From positions 344 to 41,295 of the forward strand of contig NZ_LIVT01000022.1 in NCBI RefSeq assembly GCF_001905905.1: a stretch of 40,952 bases of DNA, written 5' to 3'. Shown piece by piece: positions 1-8,198 of this stretch. Numbering within the stretch: the first letter of the stretch is position 1; every line of letters starts with the position of its first letter. Source of the DNA: Streptomyces sp. CB02366. GTDB lineage: Bacteria > Actinomycetota > Actinomycetes > Streptomycetales > Streptomycetaceae. The translations under genes and the position numbers were made by a program. Under the pieces are notes generated by a model. The model saw only the letters and a program-made list of their open reading frames with translations. It did no database searches and was not told the origin of the DNA.

Positions 1-872
1 AGGCGGGGCGGGCCTCCCAGATCTGGTCCGGCTCGCGCTTGCTGGGCTTGTGCAGGATGTCCGGCAGCGCCGGGTAGGCGGTGTATTCGTAGCGGGCGGT
101 GGCGCGGGTTTCGTTGAACAGGTGCATCACGTCGGGAATCGCCCGCTTGACCAATGCGGCCAGCGCGGCTTCCTCGTCCCCGCCGGCGCGCTCGGCCTCC
201 TGCTCGACCGCGCCCCGGATCAGGCCCATAAGGTCCGCCTCCGCGCGCTCGGCCGACTTCGAGCGGCGCTGCGGGCGGGTCGGCACCCGGGCCGGGACCG
301 GTGCCACCGAGGCAGGGGCTGCCGAGGCCGGGGCTGCCGGGGCCGGGGCGGTGGGGGCGGGCTGGCACAGGGCCCCGGCGTGCAGCGGGCGGCCGTCGGT
401 GGACTGGTAGGTGGTTTCGACGCCGCAGCGCACGCACGGGCCGGGGTCGCCCTCGATGGCGAGTCCGTCCGAACCGCGCAGCGTCTCCAGGCTGGTGAAC
501 GCCGCCGGAACGGGCGGGGCGGGTGTCGCAGGCGCCGGGGTGGGCGGGGGCGGGGTGGCGGAGGACGCGGCGCCCGCCAGCAACTCCGCGACTGGGTCCG
601 GGCCCTGGGCGGCAGGTGCGGGGGCGGGGTGGAGCTGGGCCAGACCCTCCAGCAGTTGCAGGTAGGGCAGGCGGGCGGGCGGGGTGGGGGTGGATCCTCC
701 CTCTCGCTCCCAGTTCTGGACGGTGCCGCGGGAGACGCCGACCGCGGCGGCGACCTGGTCGCGGGTCAGTCCGGCTGCCTCGCGCAGCCGCAGCCGCTCT
801 TTCGGGGACGGCATCGCCTTGGCGAGCCTGGCCTCTTCGAGCAGCGATTCGACGCTGATACCTTCACTCATG
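1..872 (-). CDS. XRE-family HTH protein, Tap-like (telomere-associated?), 3' end outside window
   Basis: About 290 residues are visible; the C-terminus runs off the left edge. Residues about 24-58 form a Cro/C1-type helix-turn-helix (REAAGLTRDQVAAAVGVSRG, then TVQNWERE), so it should bind DNA. A low-complexity Ala/Pro linker follows, with a small Cys cluster (CVRCG and a later LC) and a second Ala/Pro stretch. The N-terminal layout resembles telomere-associated Tap-type proteins of Streptomyces replicons, but I cannot see enough of the C-terminus to confirm that. It diverges from a TtrA-like helicase gene, which fits a subtelomeric or linear-plasmid setting. The ATG at 872 is chosen because it leads directly into the HTH; the ribosome binding site is weak. 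A generic XRE regulator is the alternative. Confidence 0.72.
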
Positions 873-964
873 AAAAAACCGTACCACACTTACCCAGCAT
901 TTGGTGCTACATTGTTCAGCAGTTACACACGCATTGGTCGCCGCGTAGCGAGGAGCATAGGAGC
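873..964. promoter_or_regulatory. divergent promoter region, HTH protein / helicase
   Basis: These 92 bp separate two divergent start codons and are clearly more AT-rich than their surroundings. They must carry both promoters. A GGAG ribosome binding site lies just before the helicase ATG at 965. No clear palindromic operator is visible. Confidence 0.5.
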
Positions 965-3640
965 ATGCAGCAGACAGCACAGGCGAACCCGGGCGGGATC
1001 ACTCTCCGGCCCCACCAGGTCGAGGCGGTGGAGACGACCGTGCGGGGACTGTCCCTGCCTCTGGACGGAGCAGTACCCGTGGGCGGGCTGCGGGGCCAGG
1101 TCCACATGGCCACCGGCACGGGCAAGACCATCGCAGCGGCCGTCGCCGCCCTGCGCCTGTGCCCGAACGGGGTGATCGGCGTGCTCGTCCCGACGCTGGA
1201 CCTGCTGACGCAGACGGTCGAAGCGTGGCGCACAGCCGGGCACCAGGGCCCGGCCGTCGCGGTGTGCTCGCTGGGCGCGGACCCGCTGCTGGAGGCGCTG
1301 GGGGTGCGGTGCACCACCAACCCGACCCAGCTCGCCCTGTGGGCGTCGACCGGCCCGATGCTGGTGTTCGCCACCTACGCCTCGCTCGCCGGACAGGGAA
1401 TGGCCGATGACCAGGGTGCCGACGACGAGTCCGCCGGGGTGCTGGAGCTGGCGCTGCGCGGCCAGTTCGGGCAGCAGATGGCGTCCTTCGACCTGGTAGT
1501 GGTGGACGAGGCGCACCGGACCTCGGGAGTCGGCACGAAGGCATGGGCGGCCGTTCACGACCAGGCGCGCATCCCGGCCGCGCGGCGGCTGTACATGACC
1601 GCGACCCCGCGCCTGTGGGCCCCCGGCCCCGCCGCGGACACGCCCGAGGACGAGGAGGACACCGCCCCGGCCGCCACCGCACCCGGCGGGGCTGAGGCGC
1701 TGGGCGGGCGACTCGTCGCCTCGATGGACGACACCGACCTGTACGGCCCCGTCCTCCACGAGATCGCGCTGATGGAGGCGGTGGAGCGGGGCATTCTCGC
1801 GCGGTTCGAGATCGACGTGCTGGAGATCCACGACCCCTCCCCGCTCAGCGAGAAGGCCACCGACGAGGAGCGGCGCGGCCGGCGGCTCGCCGCCCTCCAG
1901 GCCGCGCTCCTCACGCACGCCGATGAGACCGGCACCCGCAGCTACATGACCTTCCACTCGCGCACGCTGGAGGCGATGAGCTTCGCCCGTGCGATGCCGG
2001 AGACGGCCGCGAGGCTGCATGCGGCCGATCCTGTCGCCTACCCGGCCCGCATCGGCTCCGACTGGCTGTCCGGGGAGCACCCGGCCGCTCACCGCCGCGA
2101 GGTCCTCACCCGCTACGCGGACGGCCTCGACGCCGAGGGGTGGGTCAGTGAGCTGTCCTTCCTGGCATCCTGCCGGGTCCTCGGAGAGGGCGTCGACATC
2201 CGCGGTAAGCGCGGCGTCGGCGCGGTCGTCTTCGCCGACACCCGCTCCTCCCCGGTGGAAATCGTCCAGATCATCGGGCGGGCCCTGCGCCAGGAACCCG
2301 GCGAAGGCAAGGTCAGCCGGATCGTGGTGCCGGTCTTCCTGGAGCCCGGGGAGGACCCCGGCGACATGATGGCCTCCTCCAGCTACCGGGGCCTGGTCGC
2401 GATCCTCCAGGGCCTGCGCGCCCACGATGACCGGGTCATCGAGCGCATGGCCCTGCCCACCACCACCGCACGCGGAGACGTCACCTCCGTACTCGCCCTC
2501 GATCCGCAGCACACCCCCCTCGACGACACCGACGACCAGGACCAGGACCAGGACGACCGGGCGGGCGCCGCCGACGAGGAGCCCGTCACCGCCGACCAGG
2601 GCGGCGAGGACCAAGGCGGCGAGGAGACCGACGCGGCCCCGGGCAGCGCGAGCAGCACGACGCCGCTGCTGCGGTTCTCCCTCCCCCGCGACCCCGAATC
2701 CGTCGCGCTCTTCCTGCGGACCCGTGTCCTGCGCCCGGACTCCGAGATCTGGCTCACCGGGTACCAGGCGCTGCGCACCTGGGTCCGCGAGCACGGCCAC
2801 GCGCAGGTCCCCGGTGAGACCACCGTCGAGCTGGGCGACGGCAGCACTTTCGGGCTGGGCCCCTGGGTGGCCCGGCAGCGCCAAGCGTTCAAGGCCGGGG
2901 TGCTGCGGCCGTGGCGGTATGACCTCCTGGCCGAGATCGGCATGGTCTGGTCCGTCGCGGACGCCGACTTCTGGCGGGTCCTCACCGCCGCCCGGACCGC
3001 CTTCGAGACCTACGGAACACTCGCCCTGCCCCGCTCCCTCGCCATCGACGGCGTACGCATCGGCCAGGCCCTCGCCAACTACCGCCGCAGCCTCGGCGCT
3101 GACCCCGCACGGGCCGACGAGCGGCGCCGGGCGCTGGAGGCGATCGACCCGGAATGGAACCCCGCCTGGCCGGCGGACTGGCAGCGCCACTACGCCGCCG
3201 CCCGCGACCTCCTGGCCGAGGAACAGGGCGCGATGCGCGCGGCCGACGTCCTGCCCGGCATCACCGTGAACGGGCTCGACGTCGGCGCCTGGCTCACCCG
3301 ACAGACCGACCCCACCGTGTGGGCGGACCTGATCCCCGAGCAACGCACCCGCCTGGAAGCCCTCGGCCTCACACCCCCGGCCCCGGCCGCCCCGGTGACG
3401 ACCCCGGCGGTGAAAGTTTCTGCGTTCGAGCGGGGGATTGCCGCGCTCACCCAGTACGCCGCCCGGGAAGGACACCTGAAAATCCCCCGCCAGCACACCG
3501 AGACCGTTCTCATCGACGGCCAGGAACACGAGGTCAAGGCCGGTATTTTCCTGTCCAACAGCAAGGCCCGCCGCGCCAAACTGACGACCGGCCAGCGCGA
3601 GCAGCTCGCCGCGCTCGGCGCCGACTGGGCCACCACCTGA
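965..3640 (+). CDS. TtrA-like DEAD/DEAH-box helicase with helicase-associated (HA) repeats
   Basis: The 891-aa product is a superfamily 2 helicase. A Q-motif-like LRPHQ at residues 14-18 is followed by Walker A ATGTGKT (49-55), Walker B/DEAH as VVVDEAHR, motif III as TATPR and motif VI as IIGRALRQ. After about residue 515 comes an acidic DQDQDQDD linker, encoded by a short tandem repeat near 2535-2560. The C-terminal third carries repeated W-x-x-Y/F-rich modules typical of the helicase-associated domain. This architecture is known from the TtrA/SCO0002 helicases near the telomeres of Streptomyces chromosomes and linear plasmids. The reading frame stays open to position 50, but the ATG at 965 has GGAG at the right distance and matches the start of the helicase domain, so the upstream extension is rejected. 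The exact DNA substrate cannot be told from sequence. Confidence 0.85.
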   Translation: MQQTAQANPGGITLRPHQVEAVETTVRGLSLPLDGAVPVGGLRGQVHMATGTGKTIAAAVAALRLCPNGVIGVLVPTLDLLTQTVEAWRTAGHQGPAVAVCSLGADPLLEALGVRCTTNPTQLALWASTGPMLVFATYASLAGQGMADDQGADDESAGVLELALRGQFGQQMASFDLVVVDEAHRTSGVGTKAWAAVHDQARIPAARRLYMTATPRLWAPGPAADTPEDEEDTAPAATAPGGAEALGGRLVASMDDTDLYGPVLHEIALMEAVERGILARFEIDVLEIHDPSPLSEKATDEERRGRRLAALQAALLTHADETGTRSYMTFHSRTLEAMSFARAMPETAARLHAADPVAYPARIGSDWLSGEHPAAHRREVLTRYADGLDAEGWVSELSFLASCRVLGEGVDIRGKRGVGAVVFADTRSSPVEIVQIIGRALRQEPGEGKVSRIVVPVFLEPGEDPGDMMASSSYRGLVAILQGLRAHDDRVIERMALPTTTARGDVTSVLALDPQHTPLDDTDDQDQDQDDRAGAADEEPVTADQGGEDQGGEETDAAPGSASSTTPLLRFSLPRDPESVALFLRTRVLRPDSEIWLTGYQALRTWVREHGHAQVPGETTVELGDGSTFGLGPWVARQRQAFKAGVLRPWRYDLLAEIGMVWSVADADFWRVLTAARTAFETYGTLALPRSLAIDGVRIGQALANYRRSLGADPARADERRRALEAIDPEWNPAWPADWQRHYAAARDLLAEEQGAMRAADVLPGITVNGLDVGAWLTRQTDPTVWADLIPEQRTRLEALGLTPPAPAAPVTTPAVKVSAFERGIAALTQYAAREGHLKIPRQHTETVLIDGQEHEVKAGIFLSNSKARRAKLTTGQREQLAALGADWATT

Positions 3641-3665
3641 CATTCAGCCATGCACCCCGCCGTCC

Positions 3666-3696
3666 CGTGCCCCCGGCCCCGCCGCCCGGGGGCACG
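3666..3696. terminator. bidirectional terminator hairpin
   Basis: A perfect 11-bp stem, CGTGCCCCCGG pairing with CCGGGGGCACG, encloses a 9-nt loop. It sits between the convergent helicase gene and the minus-strand gene ending at 3722, so it can stop transcription from both sides. Confidence 0.7.
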
Positions 3697-3721
3697 AGTT
3701 GCTTCAGGGACGATCAGTCGG

Positions 3722-4597
3722 CTACTTCTTGCGTACGTAGCCTTTCGAGACCCAGTGCACGAGCAGGGCAGCGGCATGCACAGCGGTCTCGGCCGCCTCC
3801 TGCGACACCGGAGCGCTCGTGGGCCCGCCCGCGTGCCTGTCCCGCTGGCCATGCCAGAGCAAGTTAAGGAGTTCCACAGCCGCATCGATGCCCGCGGGTG
3901 CGCCGGCACGGTCGCTCACCGCCATCACGTACTTCTTCCGACCCTGGTCCAGGGTGGAGCGCACCTTGCCCAAGGTCGGCTCCAGCTCCTTCGGCAGGAA
4001 GACCGGGTTCGCCACCGCCTCCACCGCCTTCACGGCCTGGGAGTACGCGACGCTCGGGTCCGGCTTGATGCCGTACGCGGCGACGAAGGCTTCTCTAAGG
4101 TGGGCGCCCGCGTCCTTCTGAAGCTCTTCGGCAGCCTGGATCGCCTCGTCCAGCGTTCGGCGGAGAGTCTCCTCGACCCGCAGGCACAACCCGTCCCCGT
4201 CCGGGGTGATGGTGTACGCCGAACCGCCCATGATCAGAACGGCACCAAGCCTCGACCGCATGAACGCCCCTAGCTTGTGTGGGGACGGGTCCTCTCTGAA
4301 GAGAATGGCGAGTGCTGCGTCCACAATCTCGATGAACAGCATCTCGTCCTCGGACTGCACCTGCGTCAGCGCGAACAGAGGTCTGTCGCTGCTGAGCACC
4401 GTGGATGGCAGGCGAAGACGTAGGCAGATCTCTTCCACCACGTCGAATTGCCGACCGACGTCCCCGACCCACCGTCTCACCGGCACCTGGAGGTGATCGG
4501 GAAGCCCTTCGAAGAGCACTTCGGGCTCGGTCTTGCCTGCGAGGCGATCCGTGAACCGCCGCCATCTCGTAGTCACACAAATGAGCTTAGAGCCCAT
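3722..4597 (-). CDS. hypothetical protein, possible abortive-infection/HEPN-like
   Basis: This 291-aa protein has no signal peptide or membrane segment. The C-terminal third is helical and Ala-rich (SQAVKAVEAVANPVFLPKE, later LLNLLWHGQRDRHAGG and AVHAAALLVHWV). That pattern of a repeat-length helix pair followed by an R-x-x-H-like motif and a final hydrophobic helix recalls the Abi_C/HEPN-like C-terminus of abortive-infection proteins; this is inference from pattern only. The ATG at 4597 is used because residues before it (up to 4732) are low-complexity and Pro/Arg-rich; a GTG a few codons downstream is possible and neither has a convincing ribosome binding site. The gene converges on the helicase and lies among small accessory genes, a context where defence genes are common. 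Confidence 0.6.
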   Translation of the reverse strand: MGSKLICVTTRWRRFTDRLAGKTEPEVLFEGLPDHLQVPVRRWVGDVGRQFDVVEEICLRLRLPSTVLSSDRPLFALTQVQSEDEMLFIEIVDAALAILFREDPSPHKLGAFMRSRLGAVLIMGGSAYTITPDGDGLCLRVEETLRRTLDEAIQAAEELQKDAGAHLREAFVAAYGIKPDPSVAYSQAVKAVEAVANPVFLPKELEPTLGKVRSTLDQGRKKYVMAVSDRAGAPAGIDAAVELLNLLWHGQRDRHAGGPTSAPVSQEAAETAVHAAALLVHWVSKGYVRKK

Positions 4598-4654
4598 CAG
4601 ACGACGGGAGTTCGTGTTTTTCGGGGCAATCTCAGGGCCCTTGGCAAGAAGCCT

Positions 4655-4683
4655 GGTGCCGGGGCAGGGCCGCCGCCGGCACC
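4655..4683. terminator. hairpin downstream of minus-strand gene
   Basis: An 8-bp perfect stem, GGTGCCGG/CCGGCACC, encloses a GC-rich 13-nt loop. It lies about 150 bp beyond the stop of the minus-strand gene ending at 4835. The rest of 4598-4834 holds no gene that I can support. Confidence 0.4.
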
Positions 4684-4834
4684 AGGGGCCCGGGCCGTAC
4701 TCCGGGGACCCGGACCTGTCCCGCACACCCATACGGCGCGGTCTGCCCCAGACCCTATCCGGCGCGGCCGGGCCCAGTGCCCAGTTGACCGGGTCTCGGT
4801 CGTGAACCGCCCCTGGGGCCAGGTGCCCTCGCCG

Positions 4835-5293
4835 CTACCCGCAGTTGTCCGGCTGGAGTGAGTGGACCTTCGTCCGCGCGAGCGTGGTGCGCCTGAGCAC
4901 CTGGGCCCGGATGAGCCGGACCGTGGGCGGGATCGGCAGGGCGACGAGGCCGGGGCACCACCGGAGCCACAGCGCCAGATGGCCAAGTTCGGCCGCCTGG
5001 ACGAGCTTCTCCAGCGACCACCGCTTCGTGCCCCGGTCCACCTCGATACTGATCGGCCGCCCCCTGCCCGACCGGTGGTGCAGTTGCAGGTCGAGATGCC
5101 CGATCCGGTGCTGCCGGGTGGCGGCGGGCAGCGGCACCTCCCGCCGGACGTCATACCCGTGGCCGGTCGCCCAGTCGGCCACCGAGTCGGTGAAGAAGGC
5201 GGTCACCTCGGCGGCGGACAGGTCACTGAAATGCTGCTGGTTGAGCCAGGCCCGCAGGGAGCGGGCGGCGGCATCGAGCCCGGCCTCTGTCAT
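4835..5293 (-). CDS. hypothetical protein with PD-(D/E)xK-nuclease-like motif
   Basis: The 152-aa cytoplasmic protein has an alpha-helical N-terminus followed by an alternating strand pattern: RIGHLDLQLHH, then ISIEVDRGTKRW and a helix LEKLVQAAELGHLALWL. The spaced Asp and Glu/Asp...Lys resemble the core of restriction-endonuclease-fold proteins, but this is only a weak motif match and enzymatic function is not shown. The ATG at 5293 is selected because conserved-looking sequence begins there; an upstream GTG would add about 16 residues. It follows the small gene 5328-5657 by 34 bp on the same strand, so the two may be cotranscribed. Confidence 0.55.
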   Translation of the reverse strand: MTEAGLDAAARSLRAWLNQQHFSDLSAAEVTAFFTDSVADWATGHGYDVRREVPLPAATRQHRIGHLDLQLHHRSGRGRPISIEVDRGTKRWSLEKLVQAAELGHLALWLRWCPGLVALPIPPTVRLIRAQVLRRTTLARTKVHSLQPDNCG

Positions 5294-5327
5294 GAGCGAC
5301 AGTCTGCCCTGCGGGACTGACAGCTCG

Positions 5328-5657
5328 TCACGGCGTGAGCACGCGGTCCGGGCGGCACACCTCGCACGCCTGGACGCCCTCGGCCAGCTCGGCGCGAGAC
5401 TCCCTCGCGCTGACCGGCCGCAGGGCCGCGCCCCGGGCCCAGCAGTCGCCGCGGTGGACCTCCGGGGCGGGGATGCCGATACCCGCGTCCGCGATGCCCC
5501 AGGCGGCGTTGGCGGACCCGGGGGCCCGGCAGACGGCAGAGGCCCGGCCGGGGGTGCCGGGCCCGGGCGGGCGAGTGTCGGAGCGCACCCCAGACACAAG
5601 GACCGAATCCGTCAGAAGCAGCCGCTCAACTTTCTCTGAGAACCACTCAACCTTCAT
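5328..5657 (-). CDS. small hypothetical protein with Cys-containing C-terminus
   Basis: The 109-aa ORF ends with HRGDCWARG, a short helix and ACEVCRPDRVL. This Cys pattern is typical of the ends of many small Streptomyces hypothetical proteins. The N-terminal 40 residues (MKVEWFSEKV...) look unrelated and contain a Pro/Gly-rich stretch, so the true start may lie further in or the gene may be rearranged. It lies 34 bp upstream of the gene at 4835-5293. No function is proposed. Confidence 0.4.
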   Translation of the reverse strand: MKVEWFSEKVERLLLTDSVLVSGVRSDTRPPGPGTPGRASAVCRAPGSANAAWGIADAGIGIPAPEVHRGDCWARGAALRPVSARESRAELAEGVQACEVCRPDRVLTP

Positions 5658-5777
5658 TACGACAGGTCAACGTGCATGTCCGTCAGCTCCGGACGGTGAC
5701 TCGCGGGCCCCTCCAGCACCACCACGCACCAAACAGGGGGCCGGCCCACGGAGCGGCCTCCCTTGCAGGGTTCGGGG

Positions 5778-6293
5778 TCAGGGAGCCCCGGACGGTGCCC
5801 ACGGGGCGCCGTCCGGGCGGGCGGCGTGGTCGAGGAGGGCGCACTGCCGGGCGAGGAGGCCGTAGAGGATGGCGGTGCCGGGATCGTTGGTGAGCAGCTG
5901 CACGGCGCCGGTGACGGCGGAGGCCACCACCAGGAGCCGGACCTGCTGGTCCAGGGTCAGCCAGTGCGCCTCGGTGACCACCCGGGGCACGGCGGACAGA
6001 CTCTCCATCGCCTCAAGGTCCGCGCCCGCGGCACCCTGGACCGGCCTGCCGTCCGGGTCCATACGGTCGCAGTCCTGCGGATCGAGGGCGCGCATCACGC
6101 TCTCCACCGCCTCGGGCAGGTGCCGGGCGAACCAGACGCTCAGCGGGGTGGGCGCCTGCGGGCCGGGCAGGGAGCGAACCCATGCCGCCGCCCGGCGCCC
6201 GGACGCGGCCGCCGCGGCGAGCGCTTCGGCCTCCCCCTCCCACGGCTCGTACGGCGGATCGGCGGGGACGGGCAGGTGGGAAATCGTCGTCAT
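5778..6293 (-). CDS. hypothetical protein
   Basis: The 171-aa acidic, Ala-rich soluble protein has no recognised domain, signal peptide or membrane helix. The coding frame shows strong GC bias at third positions and starts at an ATG with no good alternative. Its C-terminal helical segment (LLVVASAVTGAVQLL) is loosely like the small protein encoded at 6868-7134, which may indicate a diverged pair. I do not recognise the family. Confidence 0.55.
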   Translation of the reverse strand: MTTISHLPVPADPPYEPWEGEAEALAAAAASGRRAAAWVRSLPGPQAPTPLSVWFARHLPEAVESVMRALDPQDCDRMDPDGRPVQGAAGADLEAMESLSAVPRVVTEAHWLTLDQQVRLLVVASAVTGAVQLLTNDPGTAILYGLLARQCALLDHAARPDGAPWAPSGAP

Positions 6294-6325
6294 GACCGGT
6301 TAACCCCGGCCGGGGCCCCGAGGGT

Positions 6326-6355
6326 GCGGGCGGCTCTCATCTCACGCCCGCCCGC
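6326..6355. terminator. hairpin between minus-strand genes
   Basis: GCGGGCGG pairs with CCGCCCGC across a 14-nt loop. It lies just beyond the stop at 6373 of the secreted-protein gene, where a terminator is expected. Confidence 0.5.
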
Positions 6356-6372
6356 TCACCACGGGCGGTCAG

Positions 6373-6815
6373 TCACTTGAGGGTGACGCACGCCTTCGTC
6401 GTCAGGCCCCGGAACTCGACACAAATCCGGGTTCTGCGCGGGTACTTCGGCCCCGTGCGGCCGTCCTTCCCCCAGGACGTTTCGACGTGGCTGCCGACAC
6501 GGGACGCCCGCTTCCAGCCCCCGCCCACCTTCCATGCGCCGCCGGGCTTCTTGAGCGTCCAGCGGGCGGTGCCGGAGCGGACACCTTCGCGGGAGGCGTA
6601 GACCCAGCCCACCCCCTCGCCGCGGCGCCGCGCTTGTGCCAGTGGTGAACCACCGCGCCGGGGCGACACCCTGGCCCCGGCCCCGCGCAGTCACGGACCC
6701 GGGTGTCGACGTACCGTGCGGCGGCCGGCGCAGCCGACACCGCGGAGGCGGGAACCGCCGGGGCCAGGACAGCGGCCACAGTCACAGCGGTGGTGAAGGT
6801 GATCTTTCGTTTCAT
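6373..6815 (-). pseudogene. small secreted protein, frameshifted
   Basis: The reading begins at ATG 6815 with a textbook signal peptide: MKRK, a hydrophobic stretch (ITFTTAVTVAAVLAPAV) and ASA/ASAV cleavage sites. It continues through a Cys-containing segment (RDCAGPGPGC) to VHHWHKRG. The conserved-looking C-terminus (GWVYASREG, WTLKKPGGAW, ICVEFRGL, ending ACVTLK) lies in another frame, ending at 6373. Adding one G to the run of five at 6612-6616 (C on the plus strand) joins the two halves into one protein of about 147 residues. The break is either a sequencing error or a recent mutation. The repaired product would be exported, but its role is unknown. Confidence 0.6.
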
Positions 6816-6867
6816 GGACGGCTCAACCCGCCCAACTGCCCCCGCCATCACGGGCGGCGGGAGCGGT

Positions 6868-7134
6868 TCACTCAGTCGAGGTCGGCGCGGCCAGGGTGAC
6901 CGCGAGTACGAGGTGGGGTGCGGCGGTCAGGCACAGCTCGGCCGCTGTGCTCGGATCGGACGCGGCAGCGGTACGGGCCAGCGCCAGCAGCCCGCACACC
7001 ATCGCGGCGTCCACTGCCTGGTCGAGGACCTCTTCGACGGTCAGCTCGCCGCCGGCCGTCAGCTCCCGCACCAGCGCGACGGCCTGCGCCGGGTTCTCTC
7101 GCCAGCGGGCGGCGACCTCGCCCCCCGAGCCCAT
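6868..7134 (-). CDS. small hypothetical protein
   Basis: This 88-aa helical, Ala-rich protein starts at ATG 7134. It has no signal peptide, and its C-terminal stretch (LVLAVTLAA) is mildly hydrophobic. It lies between the frameshifted secreted-protein gene and the K+ channel gene on the same strand. I do not recognise a family. Confidence 0.45.
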   Translation of the reverse strand: MGSGGEVAARWRENPAQAVALVRELTAGGELTVEEVLDQAVDAAMVCGLLALARTAAASDPSTAAELCLTAAPHLVLAVTLAAPTSTE

Positions 7135-7286
7135 TCAGGTCGATCATGGCGCCCTGCCCTGCGGTGGGCATACGAATCAGCGAGATAGTTGGCATTTTGG
7201 TACAGCGCAGGTAACGGAGCGTTCCCCGCCGCCGCATGCGGCGCCTCCGCCTCAAGCCATGGTTGAAGCCACGGGTACCATCGCGG

Positions 7287-7928
7287 TCAGGCCTCCGGAT
7301 TTTCCCCTGGCACAGTTCTGGCGCGAGCCGGATCCATCGGCTCCCGGTGCTGGCGGTTCAACCCCGCCTGCACGGCGCTCGTCAGCACCCGGGCGGCGAC
7401 ACCGACGAGCAGCAGTCCCCCTGCCATCTGTGCCATCGTAAAAACCCGCCCCGTCTGGGAGCGTGCCGTGATGTCGCCGAAGCCGACAGTGGCGAACGTA
7501 GTCAGGGTGAAGTATAGCGCGTCTGTCCTGTTCAGCGCCTCGCTGAATGATCCGGGCTCGGAGCGCTCCAGCAGGTAGTAGGAGACGGCGAAGAGGACCA
7601 GGAAAAGCACCAGTGTCGCAGCCAGACCCTCCACAGCTCTCAGACGTGGGAAAGGGGAACGCGTGATAGCCCGCACCTCCCAACAGAAGACTAGCAAGAC
7701 GACGAGCAGGCCAGACACCAATAACACCGCCGTACCAGTCGTGAGTCGCTCGTCCAGAGGCAGAAGGTAGTAGGCGGTGACAAGCCCACCAGCGACGGAC
7801 ACAGCACGCGCAACCGCTATTACCGCTGCCCTTCTGCGAGAACAATGCGCAGCATCGGGGACTGGCTCTGACGAGGTGCCGCCCCGGCCGCATCCGAAGG
7901 TCTCTTCGCTCATCTCATGTCTCTTCAT
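7287..7928 (-). CDS. two-pore-type K+ channel protein (Ion_trans_2)
   Basis: The 213-aa membrane protein has two N-terminal helices (about 38-56 and 66-83), then helix, pore loop and helix (about 102-120 and 163-180). The pore carries the selectivity filter TVGFGD at residues 147-152, preceded by DALYFTLTTF, diagnostic of potassium channels. There is no RCK/TrkA nucleotide-binding domain, so gating is probably by voltage or membrane state. The start may be ATG 7928 or ATG 7913; both have purine-rich leaders. It opens the stress island and is divergent from the first CBS-BON gene. A role in setting membrane potential under stress is inference from context. Confidence 0.85.
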   Translation of the reverse strand: MKRHEMSEETFGCGRGGTSSEPVPDAAHCSRRRAAVIAVARAVSVAGGLVTAYYLLPLDERLTTGTAVLLVSGLLVVLLVFCWEVRAITRSPFPRLRAVEGLAATLVLFLVLFAVSYYLLERSEPGSFSEALNRTDALYFTLTTFATVGFGDITARSQTGRVFTMAQMAGGLLLVGVAARVLTSAVQAGLNRQHREPMDPARARTVPGENPEA

Positions 7929-8118
7929 CTCGTCCGCGCCCCGATAAGCGAATGTTCCCGAATCCCGCCTCTCTGCCTCGCCAACAGCACAGGATCACCC
8001 CTGACGGGTGATCCTGCCCCAAGGTCGACCCCCGAAAGTCGACGTACCCCCGCGTGATGCTTCGGAAAAAGGGAAAACGCCCCCGTCCCCGAAATCGGAG
8101 TCAGGCCGCAGCCGACTG

Positions 8119-8154
8119 GTGCGCGGCAGGGGCCGATCGGCCCCTGCCGCGCAC
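8119..8154. promoter_or_regulatory. 36-bp perfect palindrome containing the island operator motif
   Basis: Both halves of these 36 bases are exact reverse complements. The core at 8129-8144 is GGGGCCGATCGGCCCC, the best-conserved copy of the motif found at four other intergenic sites here. It ends 45 bp before the GTG start of the CBS-BON gene at 8199, a suitable place for an activator or repressor site. The rest of 7929-8198 carries no gene I can support. A bidirectional terminator is the other reading of such a long palindrome. Confidence 0.65.
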
Positions 8155-8198
8155 TGCGGGGACAGCAGAGACTGGATAGTGACCAGGAGGAGGTCATC

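Noticed and set aside
50..964. N-terminal extension of the helicase frame
   Set aside because: It runs antisense through the HTH gene, is Arg/Gly-rich, and ATG 965 has a ribosome binding site at the start of the helicase fold.
2530..2562. Short tandem repeat in the helicase gene considered as a regulatory repeat
   Set aside because: It is in frame and simply encodes an acidic Asp/Gln linker between the helicase core and the HA repeats.
923..3643. 906-codon open frame on the minus strand across the helicase gene
   Set aside because: It is the antisense shadow of a high-GC gene. The plus frame has all helicase motifs and a good ribosome binding site, and the minus translation is low-complexity with no domain pattern.
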